Positions 44,400 through 55,189 of a DNA stretch of 64,000 nucleotides are shown piece after piece. The DNA is from Dastarcus helophoroides. Lineage: Eukaryota; Arthropoda; Insecta; Coleoptera; Bothrideridae. Under the pieces are notes generated by a model. The model searched no databases. It worked only from the letters and a program-made list of their open reading frames with translations, and had not been told where the DNA came from. Location of the stretch: the NCBI GenBank assembly GCA_028583605.1, contig CM053329.1, positions 12,262,501 through 12,326,500 on the forward strand, written 5' to 3'. Every line of letters starts with the position of its first letter. Position 1 is the first letter of the stretch. A program made the translations under genes and the position numbers.

Positions 44400-44612
44400 T
44401 TGCTAATGATCATAGATAGCTGAACTACTGGCAATTGCCTCACTGACGTTTTCATTAAGGTAAAAATTCAGACAACCAATAGATTTGACTATCAGTTTCA
44501 GAGTTTGTTTCAATTATGTTAAATCTGACCAGATCTAGCAAAATCAAAACTTCTGTTTGGTTACCAAACGCTACTAAATTTTCAAACATATTAGTCTGTG
44601 CTTTAAAGTATT
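44400..44612. mobile_element. Old, diverged foldback inner-module relative
   Basis: AATAGATTTGACTATCAG, CCAGATCTAGCAAAATC, TTTGGTTACCAAACG and TATTAGTCTGTGC follow the order of the foldback module (ACCAATAGGTTTG, GATCTAACAAGATCG, TTTGGTTTCCAAAC, CTATTGGTCTGTGC) with many differences. Confidence 0.55.
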
Positions 44613-44984
44613 TGTGTAGTTAGTCATCAAAACGTAGATCCAAAGCTCAAATTTAGACATTGGTAACCTAATAACATACCCGCGACTCCAGAAACTGCAT
44701 TACCAATCCCTCCACAGTAACTACTTTTGCTGCCCACAGAAAATGCTTCGTAAAATTACTGTCCGTTTGACTGGACTATCACTTAATTAATTATGGTAGT
44801 TTATTACCGTGATGCGTATTGTTTCCCAGGATTTTCTTAGTTGTGGGAAGGTGATATGACCTATCGGAGTAATAACTATATCTCCTCAACTCAGTTTTCT
44901 GATTTTAAAATCATCGAAGCCATGGTGCTCTTCTTCTTGCTAGATTCTCAACTACTCTTATTAAAAAACTGCATTATTTTTCAG

Positions 44985-45485
44985 AAATTCTTACCCATGC
45001 TTCGACAAATCTACGATGAAGTTAGGGACGAAGCCACAAAAATCCAAGAATGGCACTCTGAATTGAAAAAAGAGCACGAACTAATCGCTGAAAGCTACGT
45101 CAACCAGATGATTAATGTAAACGAAAGATACAGTAAGGATATGGAATCTCAGAAATGCGCCATTATTTTGCCGATATTCGCCCATTCCGTGTGGAAATGG
45201 GCCCTTCTTCAAATCAACATGTGTTTCTTTGATGAAATGGAAGGTATTTATAAGGCTTTGATGCATATGATGAGGAACATACATAATACCGAGTTGAATG
45301 GGTTGTGCGCTCCGACTACCAGTATGCAATGTATGGTTGAAAACTTTAAAGGGTTTAGGGAGTATTTTGAGAACCGCAGCGTACCGCCGTTTGGTTACCT
45401 CAAATGTTTTTCTAGCAGATTATTAAAAGGAATACTTAGGATACAAGGATCCTCTGAAGTATTGACTGGATGTTCCTTGAAGTAA
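44985..45485 (+). CDS. Terminal exon of six-cysteine protein gene B
   Basis: TTATTTTTCAG (AG at 44,983-44,984) precedes a phase-0 exon starting KFLPMLRQIYDEV and ending after 166 codons at TAA. AATAAA follows at 45,511-45,516. The frame stays open upstream of the acceptor by chance, so the ATG at 44,841 should not be taken as the start. Six cysteines (58, 80, 108, 116, 141, 163 of the exon) align with exon A. The first four have identical spacing (22, 28 and 8 residues), and the last pair is slightly shorter (22 against 24). Shared motifs include WHSEL and C-x3-LPI-x8-A-x-LQ-x3-C. This gene and gene A are tandem paralogues about 9 kb apart on the same strand. The family is unknown to me; a secreted helical protein is inferred from the cysteine pattern only. 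Confidence 0.8.
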   Translation, partial: KFLPMLRQIYDEVRDEATKIQEWHSELKKEHELIAESYVNQMINVNERYSKDMESQKCAIILPIFAHSVWKWALLQINMCFFDEMEGIYKALMHMMRNIHNTELNGLCAPTTSMQCMVENFKGFREYFENRSVPPFGYLKCFSSRLLKGILRIQGSSEVLTGCSLK

Positions 45486-45510
45486 CGAATACACCAACAA
45501 TGTAAGCTCA

Positions 45511-45516
45511 AATAAA
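45511..45516 (+). terminator. Polyadenylation signal of gene B
   Basis: Canonical AATAAA 25 bp after the stop codon, followed by a GT/T-rich stretch (CTGTGTC..TTGTCTTTTTTGG), the usual downstream element. Confidence 0.6.
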
Positions 45517-45799
45517 CTGTGTCAAAATTTGTCTTTTTTGGTTTCTGTTTACCACTTTACAACTATTTTTGAGTAAAATAAACAAATGTTTGGTTATCTG
45601 CCGTGTTTTTTTTGGGATAGCAAAAATATTAACGGTGACTTTGTCTGAATGGCATTAGATGAGTATAATCGTCTTTGTTAAAATCTCATTCCACTTGAGA
45701 TATTTTAAGGTGTTAAAATGCTGACAGTCAAATGTTATTATCGACAGTCTATTTAAAAATATTTCTTCATTTTTCAATAATCACAGTTCTGTAACATTT

Positions 45800-46356
45800 G
45801 GGGGCTAAACCCAAATCTAAACTTGGTTCATCAACCCCTTCAGAATAAAAGACCCACCAGACCCACTGTGCTGTCTTTGGCTAAAATCTAAATCTCTTCA
45901 TCCAGCAATACGGTCATTTGCCCTAATTACGACTTACACACAGGGTTTTGACATAAGAGAAAAATGTGCGCTGTTGCACGAAGTGATCTGTAATATCAAC
46001 GAGAAGAGACATTAGAATATACCAATCATGATGTGATTTGGCTAAAAATCTGCTCCAAAACCGAAACAGTATTTATTTGTTTGCTTCATCTGTCTCTTAA
46101 CGATTTTTTACACAGACAGTTCTCTGATCTCGACCTAACCCTTGATCACCTACAGCCGAATTATCCAAACGTCGAGGTTGTCTTTCTAGATGACTCCTAC
46201 ATATATATGGTTAAGCTTTTTTCCCGAGCTGACGGCCCTGGAAGAGCGGAAGTAGTTTTCGCCATTACTTGTGGACTATCGCAATTGGTTGAGAAACTAA
46301 CAAGATTTCCTAATGTAGATACCCATCAAAGTAATAAACTTGAACTTTATCGTTGA
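45800..46356 (+). pseudogene. Endonuclease domain of the Jockey/CR1-like element
   Basis: Reading across frames gives LSLAETKI (catalytic Glu), TTYTQGFDIREK, then the 46,033-46,356 frame DVIWLKICSKTETVFICLLH, LDLTLDHLQPNYPNVEVVFL, a block DDSYIY where GDFNVH is expected, SRADGPGRAEVVFA, GLSQLVEKLTRFPN and VDTHQSNKLEL. The order and motifs match AP endonucleases of Jockey/CR1 elements. The catalytic GDFN block is destroyed. The last 107-codon frame is therefore a fossil, not a host gene. Confidence 0.75.
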
Positions 46357-47159
46357 TTGAATATATTTATCTTAGAAAATCTCCAAATTCGTATAAAATC
46401 ACTGTAATTTGACCGTCTGAAAATTCCGATTACAAGCAGCCTCTCGTTCACTTCATATGGCAATTCCTCCTTAAATAGAGGCTTATAAGATTGAACATTC
46501 TAAGTCTGCAAACTGGGAATAATTAAGAGGCTCTTTTGCAATATTTTCATGACAAAAAGACAACTTTAACTAAAACAACCCTTCTTCGGTCACCAAATCT
46601 ATCACTGAAGCTATCCTGGTAGTTATGAAATGCTCAATTTTCTATTCCCAAAAGAAGTCTGTCTTCAGTAAATCTTGTTCAGAAAAAATTAGCTTGAGCT
46701 GTCTCCTACAAAAATCAAGGATATTGTCGTTGGCGAAATAATCCCTGATTCGGATCACCTTTGTAGATGCACGAAATTTTCGTAAACAGGCAAAAGGTGA
46801 CTTCGATCGTAAAATGAACCAAAGGCTTATTACCTGTTTTGAACAGTTTCAGTTCAGTCGGAACTCGGACCACCTGTGTAGATGCACGAGTTTTTTGTAA
46901 AGACTTCATTGACGAGGTGATTTCAATGGTAAAATGAACCAAAGACTTATCGACCGTCCAAATAATTCCAGGTTCTTTTGGAGATTTGCAAAGTAGATTA
47001 TAAGGAATTTTACACCTTAAAATTTTCCACATTTATTTAATGGGACAAGAACATTGCGACAACTTCCAAGGAAAAGGCTGACATGCTAACCTTCATATTT
47101 GCGAAAAATTCTAACCTTGATTCTCGAAACTCATAGCCTCCTAATGTCATATTCTTCCT

Positions 47160-47955
47160 AAGGATGATACTTCGATGCCTAAAGTTGTTTTCAGACAATG
47201 CACAATCAGAACAATTTTTTTAAAGTTTGACACATCAAAGGCTTCTGGTCTTGATGGTATCCCCGCTATTGTTCTTAAGAAGGGTATTCTTAAGTTGACT
47301 TCTGTCGTAAGCAAAGTATTCACACTTTCTCACAACAAAAGTGTATTCCCTAACATCTGGAAATCTGCTAGGGCGCAGTCTGTCTGTAAAAATTAAAATG
47401 GAAATCTGACTAACAACTATCGCTCTACATCTTTATTGCTTGTTATGTCTAAAGTGATGAAGAAGATTATCAAAGTCAAGATTCCTAAATATTTGGAGGA
47501 GAATAGAATCATCTTGAACAGGCAAGGCGGTTTCGTACAAAAACGTTCAATTAGCGATCTCTTGGCATATGATACTTATGGTTGTAACTTAACTATGGAA
47601 AAATACTGAAACACTGTGAGGCCACAACTGGGGCATTGGATATCTCGAAGGCCTTCGACAAGGTCTAGCATCGACCATTTCTCGTCAAATTTTTATGGTC
47701 TTCCTTCTGGACTCTGTAATTTAATATCCGGTTTTCTTGCTGGCAGATCTCTTTAGACCATTATTGACGAAATCTCATTCGGTACATTTGCCACGGCGAA
47801 GGTGCCTCAGGGGTCTGTTCTGTCTCCTATTCTGCTTCTGTTGTGGATAAACGATCTCTTTTCTCAATTTCTAATCTGATATACTACTATGCAGCAGATA
47901 GAGTCTGGTATTATTATTTTATTATTTATCCGTCACTAGTTCAGATCGGCTAAGG
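47160..47955 (+). pseudogene. Reverse transcriptase N-terminal part, Jockey/CR1-like
   Basis: Frame 47,175-47,396 reads LKFDTSKASGLDGIPAIVLK and SHNKSVFPNIWKSARAQSV (fingers). Further on come SKVMKKIIKVKIPKYLEENR, QGGFVQKRSISDLLAY, the palm A motif ALDISKAFDKV (aspartates intact), a YGLPSGL.NLISGFLAGRSL block, VPQGSVLSPILLLLWINDL and YYYAAD where YADD is expected. Frameshifts occur roughly every 100-150 bp. It stops at the hAT insertion point and resumes at 51,629. Confidence 0.8.
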
Positions 47956-50900
47956 CAGAGGTCGGCAAACCGCGGCTCACGAGCCGCATACGGTTCTTTT
48001 AATAGAACAGTGCGGCTCTTTAAATTCTCCTAATAAAATAAATAAATAAAAGCTTAAGCGAACAGACACTCATTTAACAAGTGACCTACAGAAATCGAAA
48101 TTTCCAAAAACATTTTTCTAGGAATTTTTACGTTTTACTAAAATTTTGACAGAAACTTATGATTTCAAGACGTAATTTTCCAAAATATTTCATTAATTTG
48201 TATTACCAATTTGAAAAAACACATAAATTTGAAATTTTTAAAAAAAGACCACCTCAGGGAGTCGAATTTTCTAAAAAATATTTTTCCCATGATTTTTACT
48301 GTTTTATTTGTAGTACATTTTCTAAACTCTTGGGATTTCGTGAAAAAAAGGTAAATTACTTTTACCTTTAAAAATCTAAATTTTCAGAAACAGCAACCAT
48401 CAAAGTTTGAAATAAAAGATGAAATTTCCAGAAAAAAACGAATTTTTAGAAAAAGAGATTTCGAAAAAATTGAAACAAAGATAAAGACTTCAAAAAAATT
48501 GAGAAAAAGAAACAGATTTCAAAAAAAATTGAAAAAAAGGAATTTAGTAAAAGTTCTCAATAAAAGGTAAAATTTTAGAAAAAAAACTTAGAATTTCAAC
48601 AATGGATTAAAACCCGAGCCAAATTAGAAGCCTGAAATTATTAGACAATTTTGAATTTTTGAAATATAGTAAAATTTCAAAATAAGAAATTGTAAAAATT
48701 AACTGAAAGCTTAGAAAAAATTATCGATCTCTAAAAAAGTTAAAGTTTTCCAGTGAAGAAGAAAAAACTTTAATTTTAAGAAGAATTTTATAAAAAAAGT
48801 TTAAAACAACTTGAAATTTAGATAAAAATTGTAATTTTTCAGAGAAAGCTAAACCTCAAAAACTAAATTTGCAATTTCAAGAGCAGGAGGAATTAAAAAA
48901 AAAACTCCAAATTTTCAGATAAATTCGAATTTTAAGAAAATCGGTAAAATAATTTTGAAAGAAAATCCAAAAAAAATTTCGAGAAGAGTTAAACTTTAAA
49001 AAAAGGTCAAAATTTCCCAGAAAAAGTCCAATTTTGAGAAAAAGAAAGATTTCGAAAATCAATTTTGGGACTAAGGGGAGATTTCGAAAAAAACTGGGAA
49101 AAATAAAGAAATTTAAAAAAATGAATTTATTTAATTCGAAAAAGTGGAGAAATTTCGACAAAAATGAATTTATTGGAAGTTCTCAAAAAAGGCAAAATTA
49201 TAGAAAAAAAACATCGAATTTCGACAACAGATTGAAACTCAAAACAAACCTAAGACCCTGAAATTTTTAGACAATTTTGAATTTTTTAAAAAATTGCAGA
49301 ATTTCGAAAAGAGAAATTTTAAGAATAAACTGAAAGATTAAAAAAAAATTGTTGAAATTTAGAAAGATTAAAGTTTTTCAGAGAAGAAGAAAAAAGTCGA
49401 ATTTTAGGAAAAATTTCAATGAAAAAGTAAAAATTTTAATAAAAGCTCGAAATTTCGACAAAAATTTTACAATTTTCCAGAAAAAGATTCGAAAAAGAAA
49501 AAAATTTTGAGATACATTTAAAATTTCGAGACCAAGGCAATTTTAAAAAAATCCAAATTTTCAGATAAATTCAATTTTTGAGAACATTTGTAAAATAATT
49601 TCAAAAGAAAATTTGAAGAAAATTTCGAAAAAAGTTTTTAACTAAAAAACGTCAGAATTTCTTAGAAAAAGCCGAATTTTGTGAAAAAGGAAGAGATTTA
49701 AAAAGAATTGAGAAAAGTGATCAAAAAAAAATGAATTGGTTCAAAGTTCTCAAATAAGGGCTAAATTTTAGAAAAAAAAACGTCGAATCTCCGCAAAAGA
49801 TTGAAACCCAAAGCAAATTTAAAAAACTTGACATTTTCAGATAAAAAAGAAATTGTAAAATGAACTGGAAGCTTAAAAAAGTGTTGGATTTTAAAAAAGT
49901 CAAAGTTTTTCAGAGAAGTAGAAAAAAGTCAAATTTTTGGAAAAATTTCAAGGAAAAGGTCAACATTTTAGGAAAAGTTCCAAATTTCGATAAAAATTTG
50001 CAATTTTCCAGAGAAAATTAAATTTTGAGAATAAATTTGAAATTTCGAAAACAAGACGAATTAAAACAAACTCCAATTTTTCAGATAAATTGAATTTTGA
50101 GAAAATTGGTAAAATAATTTCGAAAGGAAAGTGAATGTTGATAAAACTTTTAGTCTCAAGAGGTGTTAAACTTTAAAAAAAGGTCAAAATTTCCTAGAGA
50201 AAGTCAAATTTTAATAAAAAAAATCAAATTTTGAGATTTGAAAATTGATGAATTTCGTTCGAAATAAAAGTTGATATTTCCGGAAAAATTTAAATTTTGA
50301 AAAAAATAGATTTCGAAAAATATGAATGTGTCAAAAATTCTCAAGGAAGCAAAATTTTAGAAAAGAAAATTGACATTAGATTGAATCCCAGAACAAATTT
50401 AAAAACCTAAAATATTTAGATAAATATAAATTTTGTGAAAAATTGTAAAATTTCGAAAAGAGAAATTGAAAAAACCCTAGAGCTTAGAAAAAATTCTCGA
50501 ACTTCAAAAAGTCGAAGTTTTTTAGAGAAGAAGAAAATAAATAATTTGCAATTTTCCAGAGAAAGTTAAATTTTGAGAATAAATTTAAAATTTCGAGAAC
50601 ATGAAAAACAAATTTTCAGAAAAGTTCGAATTTTGAGAAAATTGTTAAACTAATTTCTAAATAAAAAGCAATGTGAGTAAAACTTCCAGTTTCGAGAAAA
50701 ATGTTGAACTTTAAAAAAAGAGTCAAAATTTCCCAGAAAAAGTCAATTTTAAAAACAAAATCAAATTTTTTGATAAAGTCAAATATTCTGAAAATTGGTG
50801 AATTTCGTCGTAAAATCGCAGCTTGCAGAAACACAATAAAATGTCGATTTTTCAGTTAAAATTTGGAATTTCGAGAAACACCTAATTTTGCAAAACAGGT

Positions 50901-51628
50901 CGAAATTTCCAGGAAATAAATAAAAGTTTAAATATTCATTTAAAGTCAATATTTGGGTAAAATGGTGAAATTTGAAAAGAAAACGTAATTTAAAAAGAAT
51001 AGAAATTTCAAGAAAAAAGTCGCAATTTAGAACAAAGTTAAAAAAATATAATTTTGGAAAAAAGTTAAATTTAAGAATAAAGCTAAATTTCGAAAAAAGA
51101 AAATCTGAGAAAAAGATCGAAATCTTCAAAAACTATTTTATTTAACATTTCCAAATTATTACTTCAAATTTTTACTTTTTTTTTATTACGAAGTCGACAA
51201 AAGCTGAATTTTTGAGAAACAAGTCGAATCTTCCAGTGTAAGTGGAATTAAAAAAATAAAGTAAACATTTTCACAGACTGTCAAGTTTTGAGAAAAGAGG
51301 AAGATTTAGGAAAAAAAGTCTAAATACATAGTTAAAAAAAAACGAATGCAGAGAAGAGTTAAAAAAGTCGAATTTACGAGAAAAAGACAAATTTTGAAAT
51401 AGAGCTTCAAATTATGAGAAATGAAAAGTCTTTTGGACTGAATATGTTTTCTTTTAACAACATGAGTCAGGGGAGTCTCTCTTTGTCTTATATTTTGTTT
51501 AATTTATCTGATTTAACTGTGAAATAAAATGTGAAATCAGAAACAAAAACTTGTGGCTCTTTGAAATTCACGAAACCAATTTTTTCATTGCGGATGGTTC
51601 TTTTGGCTTAAAAGTTTGCCGACTCCTA
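47956..51628 (-). mobile_element. hAT-like element 1 with tandem-array body, 3.67 kb
   Basis: Terminal inverted repeats CAGAGGTCGGCAAAC (left) and, read inward from the right, TAGGAGTCGGCAAAC. Target duplication GGCTAAGG (47,948-47,955) and GACTAAAG (51,629-51,636), 8 bp with two differences. After the right end (read on -) come AAGCC..AGAACC and GAGCCACAAG, also present in element 2. The body is GTCGAAATTT array organised in units of about 570-625 bp, with the landmark GATTGAAACCCA-like at about 48,606, 49,231, 49,798 and 50,381. No transposase; non-autonomous. Confidence 0.8.
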
Positions 51629-52346
51629 GACTAAAGGAACAGCAGAAACAGATGATTATTCGAAATGTCGTAATCCTTCTGGAATGGGGTAAGAAAAATC
51701 TGGTTGATTTAAATGTTTCAAAAACCAGGGCTGCGATTTTTTTAAGAAAATATCAAGGGATAATGCAACAAACATAGTCACGGATAGTAAAATCCTTTCA
51801 ATGAGATCCAATCTTGTCTATCCTAGGACTAAATGCAAGCTGCAACTTCTCCTGGGATGATCATGTGCGCGCTATTGCCAAGTCTGCTCTCAGAAGCTAG
51901 GCTTACTTTTTAGAGCTAAAAAATACTTCACATCTCATCAGTTGCTCACTCTATACAAAGCTCAAGTTAGGCCAACATTAGAATGCTGTCCTCATATTTA
52001 GAATTTAACCCCAAAGCACACTTTGTTTCCTTTAAATTCAATTTAAAAGAGAGCGATTTGTCCAGTTAATGACGAGAGTTTGACCGATTCTCTAGAAACA
52101 CTGAAGCATACGAAAATGATTAGTAGCTTGTCTCTTTTCTGCAAGTACTTTTATGGGAGGTACTCGCAGGAACCAATAGGATTAATTTCTTCAAAAATAA
52201 GTTTTTTAAGGCATACAAGACAGTCAGAAACAGCGTTCCAGCTTGACAAAGTAAGGACTTCTGTCTGTGGAGACTCTTTTTTCTATAAAACTTCCAAACT
52301 ATCGTTACCCAACAGAATTTTCCTAAAAATCACAAATTATCTCTAA
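51629..52346 (+). pseudogene. Reverse transcriptase C-terminal part, Jockey/CR1-like
   Basis: Continues the polymerase directly: EQQKQMIIRNVVILLEWGKK, NLVDLNVSKTRAAIF, GLNASCNFSWDDHVRAIAKS and RPTLEYCPHI, then the 52,080-52,346 frame (DSLETLKHTKMISSLSLFCK, YFYGRYSQEPIGL, VCGDSFFYKTSKLSLPNRIF). The YFYGR and RTS..DSF segments are the typical C-terminal region of CR1/Jockey proteins. It ends at a stop and a short A-rich 3' UTR. Confidence 0.8.
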
Positions 52347-52489
52347 TTCATTGCCATCTATCCTTGTTTTCGCATCCGACTTGCAATATTCTGAAGCTAT
52401 GATAGGGTTGCCCTTTGCTAATGGATTAATCTTAAAAAAACAAAAGAAAATTTGAAAAAGACTTCATACATAAATAAATAGTTTAATTG

Positions 52490-53640
52490 GGCCTACACAC
52501 TGTAGTACTGGTACTTTTTATTTTTCTTTTTCACTTTAGGTTTTAGATATTCTATCCAATGTTGTGCAACATTCCATTCTCCTAAGAAATTTCATTTCTT
52601 GTGCTTGTATTATACTCTCTTTTTTTTTGTCGTTGTCCATGTTTTGCTGTACTGGTACGAAGCCCTAATTGCGAGCACTCGACTTCTCTGGCGGATTTTT
52701 TTTCAGAATATTTATCAAAAATTATTTAGTATAATCGGCTGCTGGGGTATTTTTTTTCATGGGCTTAAAATTTCTGACATTTAGCAGCTTAAACTAAATA
52801 CCCAATAAATACTAATCAGTTGATTAGTATGAATGGAGCTGAAAATTCAGTTTCAGACAACTGTTTGTGGCTATAGGCATTCTTTTACATATTTTCCTCG
52901 AAATGGGGCGACTTTTACCAACGAGCAGAAACAATTACATTATATAAGATAAATGGCCTATAAAAGTGATGAAAATAAAGTGTAGCGCGTCCCCCCTTAA
53001 TTTCATTAAAAAGCTGGAGGTTTCTTTAGACGGAGTGGAGAAAATTTGTTACCTTCCCTAAGAGGAAAGGAAAGGAAATATATTTAATAATTAATTCCGA
53101 AGTCAAATAAGGCCGGTCTTGGGGGCGGGGGAATTAGCGTAGGCGCAGCTAAATAAATAAATACGACTCTAAGATACTCTAATAAAATACCAATTCCAAA
53201 CAATGGACTAAATAAATTTTCGCTTGGATGGAGCTAGATTTGCTTGTTTAAGGGCTTTTTTTCTCAGCTAGGATGAAATTGGAGATCGGTCCGGGTTCGA
53301 TTTACGTAAGCTTGTAACCGTATGACTAAAATTATCTCTCCATTCATGATGTAACCTTCGCCCTCGTTTCAACGCCCCCGATCCTTGCAAAGGACATTTA
53401 CCCCAAATCTAAACATAACTCTATTAGATTTTTCGTGATAATGTTGAACGTTTAAAGCGAAAACGGAAAAATTCTAACAATGAAGATCTAAAATTTAATG
53501 TGATGTGGCTATTTGCCTGTCACATTAGTTTTTATCAATAATATTTTTTATCTAACTCACTTGAAACCTGAAAGCTGCCAGACAAAAAACCGAAAAAAAA
53601 ACGTTTGTCTATATAAATTGATATTCTATAATACACTCTA
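52490..53640. other. Non-coding stretch
   Basis: AT-rich DNA. At 53,100-53,155 a short GC-rich patch (GGCCGGTCTTGGGGGCGGGG) followed by TAAATAAATAAAT resembles the 3' end of a non-LTR element but is too short to assign. No gene seen. Confidence 0.35.
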
Positions 53641-53760
53641 CAGCAAGAGTGGTCAACCCACAGCATTTTTGCACGAGATTCGTCTCACTTCCAGTTTCTA
53701 TTCGCACCACTTTGGCTAAACATTTCTTGTTGACAAAGCAGTTTTTACTTCTTTCAATAC
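53641..53760 (+). mobile_element. hAT-like terminus
   Basis: CAGCAAGAGTGGTCAACCCA resembles hAT ends of the CAG..GTGGTCAACC type. An array block (T-rich on +) begins about 200 bp inside. A matching right end could be the one at 59,391, but the flanking 8-mers (ACACTCTA and TATAGTTT) do not match. Confidence 0.4.
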
Positions 53761-53839
53761 TTCCGTCCGCCATTTTTTATTGACCAAAAAAAGTTCCTCA
53801 AGTATCCCAGAGCAAAGTTATGATGCATTTTTAAAGTTT

Positions 53840-54540
53840 GAGTTTCTGGAAAATTTCGAAATTTTACCAAGATTAAACTTTTTTTCTCAAAATTTAGATC
53901 TTGTTCTCAAAAGTTCTCTCGTTTTTTTCTCAGGGTTTTGACTATTTTTTTGCAAATTAGGCTTTTTTAAAATTTGACTTTGTTTACAAAATTTTTGGCC
54001 CTTTTCAAAGTTTTCTCGAAATTTCGCCTTCTTTCCAAAATCCGATATTTTTCTGAACTTTCAGCTGAAAATGTCGATCTTTTGGATTCCGAATTTTTGG
54101 AAAATTTTGACTGGTTTCCTAAAGTTTGACTTTTTCAGGAAATCTTGCTTTCTGTCTCAGTATCCGATATTTAATATTTCTATAGGTTTTACCTTTTTCC
54201 TGGTAAATCTCTCTTTTTTTCAATATTTTGAATTTTTCTAAAATAGTCTTTATCTAAAATTTCCCTGTACCTCAAATTTTGTATTTTATTGATATTCTGA
54301 TTTTATTTTGAAAGTCATACTTTTTGGAATTTTTCAAACATGGTTTATTTATTTCCAAATTTTGTTATTTTTCTGAATATGTGTCTTTTTCTACAAATTA
54401 CGACTTTTAGCCTAAGTGGTTTTATGGTTCTGAAGATGTTCACTTTTTCCCCTAAATTAGGCCGAAATGGTAATAAAAATGCCGCGAAAAATATTTTTGG
54501 GGATTTGATTTATTTTTTTAAATGCTGCATTCGATTTTAA
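53840..54540. repeat. TTTCGAC-type array block (T-rich on +)
   Basis: Units such as AAATTTCGCCTTCTTTCC and AAATTTTGACTGG. Opposite polarity to the next block at 55.2 kb. Confidence 0.6.
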
Positions 54541-55189
54541 AGGTGTTATAATGTGAATGCTTCTGAATGATAAGACATTTTTAAACAATTTAAGTGACCC
54601 AACATTTTGTACCTATAAGAATTAATAGCCGAGTAATTTAAATGGTTTTGGTATCTATCAAATGATATATTACTTGATATATATAATTTCAGGTATAATC
54701 AAATTAGTATATTTTAAAAAAGCATTAGTTTGACGTTCATGTTGTTCTAGTTTACTTGTGATGTGGTTACTTTTTATTTTAAATGTTTATCTTTACCACT
54801 CCCCATTTTTATTTTTATCTTTCAATTTTAGTTAGGTTAAATTTTCACATATTTGGGGTAGGTTTCACCCAATAATTAATTATTCTCATACCACGAATTG
54901 TACAACGTTAACTAATATTCATTAAAATAAACTTATTATTGTGTTATTAATTAAGTTTTCATGAAACTTCACCTTTAACTTTGAAAATACGATTTTGTCT
55001 GAAAGTTTAAACACTTCAAAATTTTTGTTTTTTTATTATTTTATTGATTTTTGTTTCTATAAATTTGGAAATTTTCTGTTCTTAATATTTTAACAACAAA
55101 CTAACAAAAAAATTTACATTACCTAATTTCGTACTAAGTTTGTTTCGATTTTAAAAATAAACAAAGCAACGGATCTCTTTTAACGCGAA
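54541..55189. other. Non-coding AT-rich stretch
   Basis: No gene, transposon end or clear repeat recognised between the two array blocks. Confidence 0.4.

Larger units (their letters stand above)
45790..52480 (+). mobile_element. Jockey/CR1-like non-LTR retrotransposon, split by a hAT-like insertion
   Basis: Endonuclease remnants at 45,800-46,356, reverse transcriptase at 47,160-47,955 and 51,629-52,346, and a 3' UTR to about 52,480. No RNase H. Separated into two parts by the element at 47,956-51,628, whose removal restores continuity of the polymerase frame. It has many stops and shifts. The linker holds a 113 bp duplication (GTAGATGCACGA at about 46,764 and 46,877). Confidence 0.8.

Noticed and set aside
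44841..44984. Extension of exon B upstream to the in-frame ATG at 44,841.
   Set aside because: A good acceptor (TTATTTTTCAG) lies at 44,984, homology with exon A starts right after it, and the upstream peptide is AT-rich filler.
46715..47032. A 105-codon minus-strand frame.
   Set aside because: It lies over the plus-strand Jockey/CR1-like element and its 113 bp duplication; it is an antisense shadow.
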